64,000 nt of DNA from assembly GCF_001761365.1 (NCBI RefSeq), contig NZ_CP017477.1, positions 1,200,501 through 1,264,500 on the forward strand, in the 5' to 3' direction. Below the pieces are notes generated by a model. It was given only the letters and a program-made list of their open reading frames with translations, made no database searches and was not told where the DNA came from. Shown here in pieces: positions 8,874-17,712 of this stretch. Numbering within the stretch: the first letter of the stretch is position 1; every line of letters starts with the position of its first letter. This stretch comes from Polaribacter vadi. GTDB taxonomy: Bacteria > Bacteroidota > Bacteroidia > Flavobacteriales > Flavobacteriaceae. A program made the translations under genes and the position numbers.

Positions 8874-10085
8874 TTAATTAGCGTATAAATTGAATAGTTT
8901 TAAACTTTCTTGTTCCCAGTTTTCTCCTTTAGTCATTACAGCATCAAAAGCGTTTTGGGTTTTTATTTGATATTCATCGTAATTTTGATGAATTGAAATT
9001 ACCTTTTTAGCAAAATCATTTGCATCATCAGCATTAAAAACGATACCTGCATTATATTTCGTAACAATTCTTTTTAAAGGTTTGCAAGAACTTACTAAAA
9101 GTAAGCTTTTACTCATCATTATTTGAAATAATTTATGAGGAATTGTATTATCTGTATGATCGTTCGCTAAATGAGGAATGATATTTATATTCGTTTTTTG
9201 CATAATTGTAGACACTTCTTTAAAAGGTCTGTAACCAACAAATACCACTGAATTTTCTACCTGAAATTCTGTTACAATTTCTCTTAATTTAGTTTCTACA
9301 TCTGCACTTCCTTTCCCAATTAAAAATAATTTTGCGTTTGGAATGTGTTTTACAAATTTTGGCATTGCTTCTATTGCTGTTTGCAAACCTCTATGAGGTC
9401 CAAAACCACCAACATACGTAATTGAAAAATCTTTATTGCTGATAATATTTTGAGCAACTTCCTCATTAAAATTAGCTGCGAAACTCTTTTTTTCGTGATT
9501 AGAAACCACGATTAATTTTTCGTTTTCAATATTGAATTTAGCAATTAACTTTGCTTTCATTTCTTCAACGACACAAATTACTTTGTCATATTTTTCGCAG
9601 TATTTTTTTTCTTTTTTTGACCAATTTTCTGAATTAAAAAAAAGCGCATTCTTTACTTTAATAACGCTATTTTGTTTCCATAAAAACCAAGTTTTTAAGG
9701 CTTCTGGATAGTTTTCATGTAAATCTAAATATATTTTTTTTACGTTATTTTTAAATTTGAAACCAGTTCCAGCCAATGGCAAATCATGTACGTGTAAATA
9801 TTCGATTTTATATTTTTTGAAAGCTTTTTTTAATCCGAAGTAAAAAAGAGGATTGATATTTGTTGCACTTTCAATGATATCATAGATACCTTTTTTAGCA
9901 ATTGTATAGTTTTTTCCGATTCTAAAAACAGTTACATTATTTACAATTTCAGTTTCTAAATCGTTCTTTTTTCTTGGACAAACAACTAAAACTTTTTTAC
10001 CTTTTCCAGCCAAAGCTTCTGCTTCTTTTCGAACTCGAATATCATTAGGATATGCACCATCAACAATCATACAGATGTAACTCAT
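8874..10085 (-). CDS. Glycosyltransferase family 4 protein
   Basis: A 403-residue GT-B glycosyltransferase. The chosen start is the ATG at 10085, because MSYICMIVDGAYPNDIRVRKEAEAL is a standard GT4 opening and this ATG overlaps the stop of the upstream epimerase gene as ATGA; a longer frame to 10139 would overlap that gene by 58 bp and adds a non-homologous basic tail. The C-terminal domain begins at ITYVGGFGPHRGLQTAIEA, with LFLIGKGSAD and HTDNTIPHKLFQIMMSKSL (the donor-binding block) later. It is part of the minus-strand glycan cluster and probably acts on the same lipid-linked oligosaccharide as its neighbours. Confidence 0.88.
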   Translation of the reverse strand: MSYICMIVDGAYPNDIRVRKEAEALAGKGKKVLVVCPRKKNDLETEIVNNVTVFRIGKNYTIAKKGIYDIIESATNINPLFYFGLKKAFKKYKIEYLHVHDLPLAGTGFKFKNNVKKIYLDLHENYPEALKTWFLWKQNSVIKVKNALFFNSENWSKKEKKYCEKYDKVICVVEEMKAKLIAKFNIENEKLIVVSNHEKKSFAANFNEEVAQNIISNKDFSITYVGGFGPHRGLQTAIEAMPKFVKHIPNAKLFLIGKGSADVETKLREIVTEFQVENSVVFVGYRPFKEVSTIMQKTNINIIPHLANDHTDNTIPHKLFQIMMSKSLLLVSSCKPLKRIVTKYNAGIVFNADDANDFAKKVISIHQNYDEYQIKTQNAFDAVMTKGENWEQESLKLFNLYAN

Positions 10086-11179
10086 GCTAAAAATTCTAAG
10101 GATTTTTTGATAATTCTTTCTGTAGCATTTCCATCCCAAAATTCTGGAATTGTACTATTTCCGTTTTTTCCACCAGAAATAGTTTGAATTTTTTGAACTA
10201 TTTTTTGCGTATCAAAAGTCATTAACTCATTGGTACCTTCTTCTATAGTTGAAGGTCTTTCTGTATTTTCTCTTAAAGTGATGCAAGGAATTTGTAAAAA
10301 AGTAGTTTCTTCTTGAATACCTCCACTATCTGTTATAACACAAAAAGAATATTTTATCAATTTTTGAAATGAGAAATAATTTTGTGGCCCAATAATGATT
10401 AAATTTTTGAGTTCGGTTAGAGTTTCAAACAAATTAAACTTGATAAAATTACTTTTTGTTCTTGGATGAATTGGAAAAACTACATTATTATCTTTTGTAA
10501 GCTGTTCAAATAAATCAATAATTTTTAAAAGCGCGTCTTTAGTATCTACATTTCTGGGTCTGTGTAAAGTCGCTAAAATATAGGTGTTTTTTTCTTGGTT
10601 GATTTCCTCTAAAATAGTAGATGCTTCAATCTCATTTTTAAAATGAACCAAAGTATCAATCATTGTATTGCCAACAAAAGCAACCTGAGCATCAGTTTTA
10701 CCAATGTTTTTTAGATTTTGAAGACCACTTTTTTCGGTTACGAAACAAATATCAGAAATTTCATCCGTTAAAATTCTGTTTATTTCTTCAGGCATTTTTC
10801 TATCTAAACTTCTTAAACCACTTTCTATATGTCCTAATTTAACACCTAATTTATTAGCACAAATGGCAGCTCCTAATGTTGAATTTACATCACCAACACA
10901 AAGCAATAAGTCTGGCATAAAATCATTGATAATGCCCTCTAACTTTATAATAATTTCGCCAATTAAACTATTTGCAGAAGTACTTTTTATTCCTAAAAAA
11001 TAATCGACTTCGATACCAAATTGTTCTAAAAAAATAGTGGACATTTTATCATCATGATGCTGACCTGTATGTACTATTTTAAGTTCTAGATTTTCGTATT
11101 TCTCAGCAACTTTTTTAAATTGAGTTATTTTTACAAAATTAGGTCTTGTCCCAACTACAATTAAAATTTTCTTCTTCAT
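10082..11179 (-). CDS. wecB: UDP-N-acetylglucosamine 2-epimerase (non-hydrolysing)
   Basis: A 365-residue enzyme of the WecB family, interconverting UDP-GlcNAc and UDP-ManNAc. Visible motifs are VVGTRPNFVK at residues 8-17, VHTGQHHDDKMS, CVGDVNSTLGAA, GHIESGLRS and TDSGGIQEE, the last being the UDP-sugar site. It lies between a methyltransferase gene (6 bp upstream) and a GT4 gene that it overlaps by 4 bp. This makes a ManNAc or related sugar in the cluster's glycan likely. No ManNAc dehydrogenase (WecC) is next to it, so the product may be used directly or oxidised elsewhere. Substrate epimer specificity is inferred from family only. Confidence 0.92.
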   Translation of the reverse strand: MKKKILIVVGTRPNFVKITQFKKVAEKYENLELKIVHTGQHHDDKMSTIFLEQFGIEVDYFLGIKSTSANSLIGEIIIKLEGIINDFMPDLLLCVGDVNSTLGAAICANKLGVKLGHIESGLRSLDRKMPEEINRILTDEISDICFVTEKSGLQNLKNIGKTDAQVAFVGNTMIDTLVHFKNEIEASTILEEINQEKNTYILATLHRPRNVDTKDALLKIIDLFEQLTKDNNVVFPIHPRTKSNFIKFNLFETLTELKNLIIIGPQNYFSFQKLIKYSFCVITDSGGIQEETTFLQIPCITLRENTERPSTIEEGTNELMTFDTQKIVQKIQTISGGKNGNSTIPEFWDGNATERIIKKSLEFLA

Positions 11180-11185
11180 TACAAA

Positions 11186-11701
11186 CTATTTTGTTGCAAA
11201 CACTGCATAATATCTTGGCGTAAATTTTCTTAAAATTGGTCTGAAACCAATTTTATCTATTGGGCTTGTCCATTTTTCTTTTTCTTGAATTTCCCAACCT
11301 GATTTTTCTAACAACCAATCAAATTGCCAATCTTCAAATTCATGATAATGTCTGTCCCATTGATCTGTTTTGCTTCTGTAGGCTTTTGCAAACCATAAGT
11401 CTAAAGGAATTGTCGCTATTAATTTAGTGGATTCAATGGCTCTTAAAACATTAAAAGGCGCTAATAAATGTTCGAAAATTTCAAAGGCTGTAACTGCATC
11501 AACTTTATGATTTTTTACAATTTCTGGTAAAAGATCTAAATCTTCTCCTTCAGTATTGATAACTGTATAACCATGTTGTTCCATAATTTCAGAAAACGGA
11601 TTCCTAATTCCTAAATCTAAAATTGTTGCAGGAGCTGGTAGTACTTTTTGAAGAAATGCTAATGTGTGCGCATATCTTTTATGTGGAATTTTAGTGTACA
11701 T
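11186..11701 (-). CDS. Class I SAM-dependent methyltransferase-like protein
   Basis: A 171-residue protein with a Rossmann methyltransferase core: motif I variant ATILDLGIRNPFSE (residues 24-37), acidic end of strand 2 at VINTEGEDLDLLPE, and motif IV-like VDAVTAFEIFEHLLAPFNVLRA. The glycine loop is degenerate (DLGIRNP instead of DxGxGxG), which is common in this subfamily. The likely substrate is a glycan precursor or lipid-linked intermediate, judging only from the cluster around it. Its start overlaps the end of the yfhO gene by 11 bp, and wecB follows 6 bp later, so translational coupling is likely. The substrate is unknown. Confidence 0.8.
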   Translation of the reverse strand: MYTKIPHKRYAHTLAFLQKVLPAPATILDLGIRNPFSEIMEQHGYTVINTEGEDLDLLPEIVKNHKVDAVTAFEIFEHLLAPFNVLRAIESTKLIATIPLDLWFAKAYRSKTDQWDRHYHEFEDWQFDWLLEKSGWEIQEKEKWTSPIDKIGFRPILRKFTPRYYAVFATK

Positions 11702-14126
11702 TTAAAGCCGTTTTTTTTTTCTTTTTCTTATCATCATAAAACAGCCAACCAATGGTAATTAATAATAACAAACCATAAGAACCTAAAGAAATTAATCCTC
11801 CTTTTTGAATAACTTCTGGTTCGAATTTAAAAACAATTTCGTTGTTTCCTGCAGGAATTTTCATCCCTCTTAAAACATAATTTACTCTAAAATGTGGTGT
11901 TAATTTTCCATTGATGTACGCATTCCAACCATCTTTGTAATAAATTTCAGAAAAAACTGCAAATTGTTCTTTAGTAGTTTTTGACTCATAAGTTAATTGG
12001 GTAACATCATATTTTTTTAAATTGATGGTTGCAGTTGAATCTTGCTGTACACGAATCTGTTTGTTGTTTGAAATATTCTTTTGATCAATAACAGCAAACC
12101 TTTTTGTATCTAAAGAATCTAAAATTTGCATTTCTTCGTTTGCAGAATCTACAACTTTTACATTTTCTACAAACCAAGCATTTCCATTCGCATCTTCATT
12201 TAATTGCACTTGTTCTTTACCTTCTTTATCAGGAACAATAAAATATTTGGTGTTTAACATATTCAACACGTCCATATTATTTTTTGCAATTTGATACTCA
12301 AATAACTCTTGATAACGCCCCATTTTTGCTGCATGATAGCCACCAATTGATTGATGAAAATAAGACGTAGAACCATCTTGCATTGGATCTTTTGCAAAAT
12401 TTGCAACTCTATAATGCGTTTTATCTTGTAAAATTAATTTATCTGCATTCGTTGCTGTAAAAGGTTTATCAACTCTTCTTGAGGGTTTAAAATCGGATTC
12501 GTTCACATAATTTTTGTTTACCGAAATTAAATCGAATAAAATAAAAACAACCAAAACAATTACTGCAATATGTTGTTTCAGTTTGCCTTTTAAGAAAAAC
12601 CATAAAACCCCAGCAGCTAAAATCATTAATACTAAAGAACGTAAAGTATCCATAAATAACATCGATTTTCTATCTGCAATTACTGCATCAATTAAACCTG
12701 GCAACTCACTATAATTAGCATCTCTTAAACCTTCAAAAGAAGACGAAAAATGCGCTAATACAAATCCAATAATTATTAATCCTCCAAAAACATAAGTTGC
12801 CTTTTTTAAACTTTCAATTTTTTCTTCGGATGAAATTTTAGAAGAGAAAAAAGATTTTAACGCTAAAACTCCTAAAATCGGCACACATAATTCTGCAATA
12901 ACTTGTATGGAAGAAACTGCTCTGAACTTATTATATAAAGGGACATAATCAATAAAAAAGTTGGTTAGAACATCAAAATTTCTACCCCAACTTAACAAAA
13001 TTGAAAATACAGTTGCTGCAACTAGCCATTGTTTTAAACGACCTTTTACAATAAATATCCCAAGAAAAAACAAGAAGAAAATAACAGCGCCAATATAAGC
13101 AGGAGCTTCAATAATTGGTTGATCTCCCCAATAAGTTAACACTTGTTTAGAGTAATCATCTGCAACTTTTTTACCAGCTTGCTTTTCTATTAATTGATAA
13201 AAATTAGAATTTTTACCCAATTCTTCTACAGTTCCTCCACCCATAAAACGTGGAATAAACAAATTAAAAGTTTCTAACTTTGCATAACTATATTGAGTAA
13301 TATAGGCTTTGTCCAACCCTTTTGTTGCTTCTTTTTTACTTCCATCAGCATTTATCGTTAATTCAGATTTTCCTCTCGTACTAAATTCTGAATACTCTTG
13401 CATTGCCATTAATCTAGGAGCATTTGCACCAATTCCTAAAATAACAGCTGCCAAAATTACGGCTGCTTGTTTTATAAAAGCTGATAAAATATTTTCTTTA
13501 ATAGCATTTATTAATTCTACAATTCCTAAAATTAGCAGACAAAAACCTAAATAATAAGTCATTTGAATGTGATTTGTATAAATTTCTAAAGCCATTGCCA
13601 AACCTGTAACAATAAAACCTAAGACGTATTTTCGTTTAAAAATCCACAGAACACCTGCTAAAACCAAAGGCATATAAGCAATTGCGTGCGCTTTAGAATT
13701 ATGCCCAGGAATAAAAATAATAATTAAATAGGTGGAAAATCCGAAAGAAAGTGCGCCTAAAATTGCCAATCTCCATTTTACTTTTAGTGCCATCATCAAC
13801 ACAAAAAAGCTTAAAAAATACAGAAATGTATAATCTGCTGGTCTTGGTAAAAAACGAAGTGTTCTGTCTAAAATTCTTACAAAATCGTACGGATAATAAG
13901 CACTTATTTGATAGGCTGGCATTCCACTAAAAGAAGCGCCAGTCCAATAAGGCTCTGTGTTTTTTTCGGTTCTAAAATCGGTAATTTCTTTAGCCATTCC
14001 CTGAAATTGGGTAATATCTGACTGTGCTATTTTTTGTCCTTTTAAAACAGGATGAAAATACAATAATGAGGCAATTACAAATATTGCTACTGCAATAATG
14101 TAGAGAAATATTTTTTTAAGTTTCAA
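11691..14126 (-). CDS. YfhO family membrane protein (GT-C-like)
   Basis: An 811-residue protein with about 12 predicted membrane helices in residues 1-540 and a soluble C-terminal domain that ends with one more helix and a lysine-rich tail (DDKKKKKKTALN). YfhO proteins are GT-C-fold relatives; in Bacillus, YfhO is implicated in glycosylating lipoteichoic acid. The loop after helix 1 (SDITQFQGMAKEITDFR) carries the acidic/polar residues expected at a GT-C active site, and PYWTGASFSGMPAYQIS is characteristic of Bacteroidota homologues. It is the first gene of the glycan cluster, 68 bp downstream of the DUF4834 gene. A role in transferring sugars from lipid-phosphate donors outside the cytoplasm is an inference. 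Confidence 0.87.
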   Translation of the reverse strand: MKLKKIFLYIIAVAIFVIASLLYFHPVLKGQKIAQSDITQFQGMAKEITDFRTEKNTEPYWTGASFSGMPAYQISAYYPYDFVRILDRTLRFLPRPADYTFLYFLSFFVLMMALKVKWRLAILGALSFGFSTYLIIIFIPGHNSKAHAIAYMPLVLAGVLWIFKRKYVLGFIVTGLAMALEIYTNHIQMTYYLGFCLLILGIVELINAIKENILSAFIKQAAVILAAVILGIGANAPRLMAMQEYSEFSTRGKSELTINADGSKKEATKGLDKAYITQYSYAKLETFNLFIPRFMGGGTVEELGKNSNFYQLIEKQAGKKVADDYSKQVLTYWGDQPIIEAPAYIGAVIFFLFFLGIFIVKGRLKQWLVAATVFSILLSWGRNFDVLTNFFIDYVPLYNKFRAVSSIQVIAELCVPILGVLALKSFFSSKISSEEKIESLKKATYVFGGLIIIGFVLAHFSSSFEGLRDANYSELPGLIDAVIADRKSMLFMDTLRSLVLMILAAGVLWFFLKGKLKQHIAVIVLVVFILFDLISVNKNYVNESDFKPSRRVDKPFTATNADKLILQDKTHYRVANFAKDPMQDGSTSYFHQSIGGYHAAKMGRYQELFEYQIAKNNMDVLNMLNTKYFIVPDKEGKEQVQLNEDANGNAWFVENVKVVDSANEEMQILDSLDTKRFAVIDQKNISNNKQIRVQQDSTATINLKKYDVTQLTYESKTTKEQFAVFSEIYYKDGWNAYINGKLTPHFRVNYVLRGMKIPAGNNEIVFKFEPEVIQKGGLISLGSYGLLLLITIGWLFYDDKKKKKKTALNVH

Positions 14127-14194
14127 ATGCTTAATTTAAAAAATTGAACTTTTTTTTGGTTGATAAAACTTGAGCAAAATAAATAAATCGAGAA

Positions 14195-14449
14195 TTAATC
14201 TATTTCTTCGAAATCTACATATTCTCCAACAGAATTTTTACTTTGTGTGCTATTTTTTGGAGCTTTATCGATAATGGTTTCTCCTTCTTTTACGTTATTT
14301 TTTGGTTGCTGACCTCCAAATTGTTGTTCTGCTTTTTTTTGCATTGTATCTGCCACTTTTTTAATTAAAAAAGGTGCAAATAGTCTTGCCAAGAACTTAA
14401 AACCGTAATAAAATAATAACGCAAAGAATATAAACTTTAATAAACCCAT
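14195..14449 (-). CDS. DUF4834 family small membrane protein
   Basis: An 84-residue protein with a single N-terminal hydrophobic helix (LLKFIFFALLFYYGFKFLARLFAPFLI) followed by a polar tail rich in Gln and Lys, ending GEYVDFEEID. The helix and the conserved acidic end (EYVDFEEI) are the hallmarks of DUF4834, found next to yfhO in many Flavobacteriia. The function is unknown. It probably shares a transcript with the yfhO cluster downstream, with a 68-bp gap. A TATTTTGC sequence on the minus strand in that gap resembles a -7 element, so yfhO may also have its own promoter. Confidence 0.75.
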   Translation of the reverse strand: MGLLKFIFFALLFYYGFKFLARLFAPFLIKKVADTMQKKAEQQFGGQQPKNNVKEGETIIDKAPKNSTQSKNSVGEYVDFEEID

Positions 14450-14577
14450 GTAATAAATATAGTGTTAAAAAATATATCAAAAATAACAATTTGCTAACAA
14501 TTCTAACGTTAACAAACTACAAAACTTTTATAAAGGTAAAAAAGTGTGCAATGCTTTTAATAACAGCATTTTTGTGC

Positions 14578-14585
14578 TATGTTTG
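14578..14585 (+). promoter_or_regulatory. Consensus -7 promoter element
   Basis: TATGTTTG is a perfect TAnnTTTG match 38 bp before the ATG of the outer-membrane protein gene at 14624. The predicted transcript start is near 14592. Confidence 0.5.
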
Positions 14586-14623
14586 TTTTGTAAATAAATT
14601 TTTAATTTAAAATCATTTTTTTA

Positions 14624-15637
14624 GTGATGAAAAACCATCCTTTACAACTCTTTATTGTATTCTTATTCTTTGATTTTTCTACTGTTTACGGACAATATAC
14701 AGAGGTTATAAACTCTAACAAACCAGGTTTTTCAGAAAGTCCTTATAGTGTTGGAACTGGGGTTTATCAATTTGAAAGCAGTTTATTTTTTAGAAATGTA
14801 TCTGTAGAACCTACATTTTCTAGACCTCAATCTTTAGGGTTTGATATGCTTTTTAGAACTAGTTTTTTTCTAGAAAAATTAGAATTGAACGTGCAAGCAA
14901 GCTATCAAAGAGATAAAATAGCTTTTAAGAATATATTTACTTCAGATTATTCTGTAAACGGAATTGGACGTTTTACAGTTGGCGCAAAATATTTAGTGTA
15001 TCAACAAGAATATGAAGACAAAAGCAAAGAAATAAGAAGCTGGAAAAGAAGAATGGCTTTTGACTACAAAAGATTAATACCTTCTGTGGCAGTTTATGCT
15101 GGCCTAAATACAGATATGGTAAACGATATTTACAAAACAGGCAGCATGTCTCCTAAAGTTGGACTTTTATTACAAAATAACTTAAGTTCCGATTTTAATA
15201 TTGTTACCAACATTTTTTATGATAAAATAGGTACCGATTTTTCTGAAATTTCTTATATAGTTACTGGAACGTATAATTTTAATGATTATTGGTCTGGCTT
15301 TGTAGAAAATCAAACTGTGTTTCTAGAAAGCCAAAACAACACAAATACAGGAACTGGTTTGGCCTATTTGTATAGCAAAAATCTTCAAATTAATGCTTCT
15401 GGTAGACTTCTAATAGAAGGAAATGCTCAAGGTTTTTATGGAGGTTTTGGGGTTTCTTACAGAATTGATACTCATAAAGATTCCTATAAAGAATTAGATG
15501 AAAATGGTAGAGAAGCAACAAGCACTCCAATTTCTGAGTACAATAAAAAACAAGGTGGTTTCTTTAGTAGGCTTTTTAGTATCTTTAAGAAAAAGGAAGG
15601 AAGAAAAACGAATACTAGGAAACGAAAAAGGAACTAA
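14624..15637 (+). CDS. Predicted outer-membrane beta-barrel transporter-like protein
   Basis: A 337-residue protein with a signal peptide ending near VYGQYTEV. EVINSNKPGFSESPYSVGTGVYQFESSLFF followed by many alternating beta strands is the pattern of the MetA-pathway phenol degradation/transporter family often annotated in Bacteroidota. The last 45 residues leave the barrel and become strongly basic (FKKKEGRKTNTRKRKRN), which is unusual for an outer-membrane barrel, whose last residue is normally aromatic; the tail may be periplasmic. The substrate is unknown. It has its own promoter at 14578 and is followed by the GNAT-like gene after 21 bp. Confidence 0.65.
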   Translation: MMKNHPLQLFIVFLFFDFSTVYGQYTEVINSNKPGFSESPYSVGTGVYQFESSLFFRNVSVEPTFSRPQSLGFDMLFRTSFFLEKLELNVQASYQRDKIAFKNIFTSDYSVNGIGRFTVGAKYLVYQQEYEDKSKEIRSWKRRMAFDYKRLIPSVAVYAGLNTDMVNDIYKTGSMSPKVGLLLQNNLSSDFNIVTNIFYDKIGTDFSEISYIVTGTYNFNDYWSGFVENQTVFLESQNNTNTGTGLAYLYSKNLQINASGRLLIEGNAQGFYGGFGVSYRIDTHKDSYKELDENGREATSTPISEYNKKQGGFFSRLFSIFKKKEGRKTNTRKRKRN

Positions 15638-15658
15638 TTAAGTACTGCTAAAAAATCT

Positions 15659-16780
15659 ATGATAACTTTAAAAGAAGCAAAAACTAAAAGTGAGATAAAA
15701 CAATTTGTGCTATTTCCTTTCTCTTTATATAAAAATCACAAATATTGGGTTCCTCCTATTATTAAAGATGAAATTGCCAATTTTGATCCTAAAAAAAATC
15801 CTGTTTTCGAAAACGCAGATGCGCAATTCTTTTTAGCTTACAAAGACAATACAATTGTTGGTAGAGTTATTGCCATTATAAATTGGTATGAAGTAAACAA
15901 TCAAAAAGTTAAAAAAATGCGTTTTGGTTGGTTTGATGTAATTGATGACATTGAAGTTTCCAAAGTATTGTTAGACAAAGTAAACGAAATTGGTAAAAAA
16001 AATAATTTAGAATATATTGAAGGCCCAATTGGTTTTAATAATTTGGATAAAACTGGTGTTTTAATTGATGGTTTTGATCATATAGGCACCATGATTACTT
16101 GGTATAATCACCCTTATTATAAAGATCATTTTGAGCAATTAGGCTTTGTTAAAGAGAAAGAATATTTAGAGAATAAGTTTAAATTTAAAGATGTTGATGC
16201 TGTTTATTTTGATAGAATTAGCAACATTATAAAAAAACGTTTTAAACTAAAAGCATTAGATTTTACCAAGACCAAAGACATTATGCCTTATGTAGATGAA
16301 ATGTTTGAAGTTTTTAGTGCATCTTACTCGAAACTTTCTAGTTTTGTTCCAATTTCTGATGCTCAAATCGCTTTTTTTAAAAAGAAATACATCAGTTTTA
16401 TCAATCCTGAATATATAAAATTTGTGGTTGATGAACACAACAAACTAGTTGCTTTTGCAATTGTAATGCCTTCTTTTTCAGAAGCTTTACAAAAATCGAA
16501 AGGGAAGTTATTTCCTTTTGGAATTTTTCATTTATTAAAAGCCAGAAAACACTCAAAAGATGTTACTTTTTATTTAATTGGTGTGCATCCTGATTATCAA
16601 AATAAAGGTGTTCACGCCATTATTTTTGATCAATACACAAAAACATTTGCCCCTTTAGGCATCGAAAATTGTATTAGAACTCCAGAATTAGAAGATAATG
16701 AAGCCATTAAAAAGCTTTGGGAAAATTTTAATCCTGTTACGCATAAAAGAAGAAGAACATATCGAAAAAGTATTCAGTAA
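15659..16780 (+). CDS. GNAT-like acyltransferase, two-domain
   Basis: A 373-residue protein that looks like a tandem GNAT fold. The C-terminal half has VTFYLIGVHPDYQNKGVHAIIFDQ, matching the acetyl-CoA binding pattern (V..Y.NKG) of N-acetyltransferases. The N-terminal half has the related segment FFLAYKDNTIVGRVIAIINWYEV, a GNAT beta4-like strand. Homologues are common in Bacteroidota and usually annotated as hypothetical or GNAT proteins; the substrate is unknown. The last codons AGT ATT CAG TAA belong to a repeat island (16770-16826), so the true C-terminus may have been replaced by repeat sequence. It follows the outer-membrane protein gene by 21 bp. Confidence 0.72.
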   Translation: MITLKEAKTKSEIKQFVLFPFSLYKNHKYWVPPIIKDEIANFDPKKNPVFENADAQFFLAYKDNTIVGRVIAIINWYEVNNQKVKKMRFGWFDVIDDIEVSKVLLDKVNEIGKKNNLEYIEGPIGFNNLDKTGVLIDGFDHIGTMITWYNHPYYKDHFEQLGFVKEKEYLENKFKFKDVDAVYFDRISNIIKKRFKLKALDFTKTKDIMPYVDEMFEVFSASYSKLSSFVPISDAQIAFFKKKYISFINPEYIKFVVDEHNKLVAFAIVMPSFSEALQKSKGKLFPFGIFHLLKARKHSKDVTFYLIGVHPDYQNKGVHAIIFDQYTKTFAPLGIENCIRTPELEDNEAIKKLWENFNPVTHKRRRTYRKSIQ

Positions 16781-16826
16781 GCAGTAAGCAATAAGCAATA
16801 AGCAATAAGCAATAAGCAATAAGCAA
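16778..16826. repeat. Heptamer tandem repeat starting in a stop codon
   Basis: Seven copies of the 7-mer TAAGCAA (first copy TAAGCAG) run from 16778 to 16826. The first three bases are the stop codon of the GNAT-like gene. The lead-in GTATTCAGTAAGCAGT (from 16770) matches the start of the spacer after lepB at 4364, with 20 of 23 bases identical over 4364-4386 and 16770-16792. Confidence 0.9.
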
Positions 16827-16830
16827 AAGT

Positions 16831-16885
16831 AACGAGTTCTCGATACAAAATTTCTGAAAAAGAAATTTCACTTGAACTGACATTT
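16831..16885. repeat. Degenerate hairpin element of a dispersed flavobacterial type
   Basis: Stem AAATTTCT (16848-16855) pairs perfectly with AGAAATTT (16861-16868) across a 5-nt loop. It is flanked by GAGTTCTCGATAC on the left and CACTTGAACTGACA on the right. On the minus strand this reads TGTCAGTTCAAGTG...GTATCGAGAACTC, a short intergenic element I recognise from many Flavobacteriaceae. No coding potential. Confidence 0.6.
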
Positions 16886-16888
16886 AGG

Positions 16889-16988
16889 TATTTCTCTTAA
16901 ACTTTGAATTTAAACATTAAACCTTGAATCGTTAAAGAACAACAGTAAGAACTTTGAATCTTAAATTTTAAATCTTGAACTATTAACC
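16889..16988. repeat. Low-complexity island of TTGAA/TTTAAA words
   Basis: The spacer before rsmE is built of reshuffled words such as AACTTTGAATTTAAAC, AAACCTTGAATC, AACTTTGAATC and AAATCTTGAACT. Similar words occur at 18985-19026 and 26850-26905. No gene or clear promoter is visible here. Confidence 0.6.
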
Positions 16989-17699
16989 ATGCAATTATTC
17001 TACAATTCAGAAATTTCTACAGAAACCAAACAATTAACTTTCGATAAAATTGAAAGCAGACATATTGTGCGTGTTTTAAGAAAAAAGGAAAGTGATATTT
17101 TGCACATTACCAATGGAAAAGGTTTTTTGTTTGATGCCAAAATTATCATTGCAAGTGATAAAAAATGTATTGTAGAAATAATTGAAGTTCAAGAAAAACC
17201 AAAACCTTGGGATTATTATTTACATATTGCAATTGCGCCCACAAAAAATAATGACAGATATGAATGGTTTTTAGAAAAAGCCACAGAAATTGGTATTGAT
17301 GAAATTACACCCATAATTTGCTCAAATTCTGAACGCAGAAACATAAAGTTAGAGCGATTGGAAAAAATCATTCAATCTGCAATGAAACAGTCTTTAAAAT
17401 TTACATTACCCCAAATTAATGAACCAATAAAATTTGGGGATTTTATCAACCAAAAAAATGAAGGCGCACTTTGTATTGCACATTGTGAAGATGACAACAA
17501 TAAAAACTTACTAAAATCTGTTGTAAATCCATCAGAAAAAACCACCATTTTGATTGGTCCTGAAGGCGATTTTTCTCCTCAAGAAATCACAAAAGCATTG
17601 GCTAAAAAATACATTCCAATATCTTTAGGCGAAAGTAGATTAAGAACTGAAACTGCTGGTCTGGTTGCTGTGAATTTGGTTTCTTTTATTAATGAGTAA
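16989..17699 (+). CDS. rsmE: 16S rRNA (uracil(1498)-N(3))-methyltransferase
   Basis: A 236-residue SPOUT-class methyltransferase that methylates N3 of U1498 in 16S rRNA. The N-terminal PUA-like part (FDKIESRHIVRVLRKKESDILHITNGKG) binds RNA. The knotted C-terminal domain has KATEIGIDEITPIIC, TTILIGPEGDFSPQEI (SAM-binding) and ISLGESRLRTETAGL (trefoil knot). These are the full family motifs and the length is typical. It overlaps the next small gene by 8 bp. The preceding spacer is filled with repeats, so expression probably starts within it. Confidence 0.95.
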   Translation: MQLFYNSEISTETKQLTFDKIESRHIVRVLRKKESDILHITNGKGFLFDAKIIIASDKKCIVEIIEVQEKPKPWDYYLHIAIAPTKNNDRYEWFLEKATEIGIDEITPIICSNSERRNIKLERLEKIIQSAMKQSLKFTLPQINEPIKFGDFINQKNEGALCIAHCEDDNNKNLLKSVVNPSEKTTILIGPEGDFSPQEITKALAKKYIPISLGESRLRTETAGLVAVNLVSFINE

Positions 17700-17712
17700 A
17701 TTATTTGATCTA

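Noticed and set aside
10086..10139. Extended N-terminus of the second GT4 gene
   Set aside because: It overlaps wecB by 58 bp and adds residues unlike GT4 starts; the ATGA junction favours 10085.
12514..13554. Plus-strand frames opposite yfhO
   Set aside because: They are antisense to a well supported gene and show no natural amino-acid pattern.
6114..14449. Glycan cluster as a mobile genomic island
   Set aside because: No integrase, tRNA, repeat ends or composition change were seen around it.
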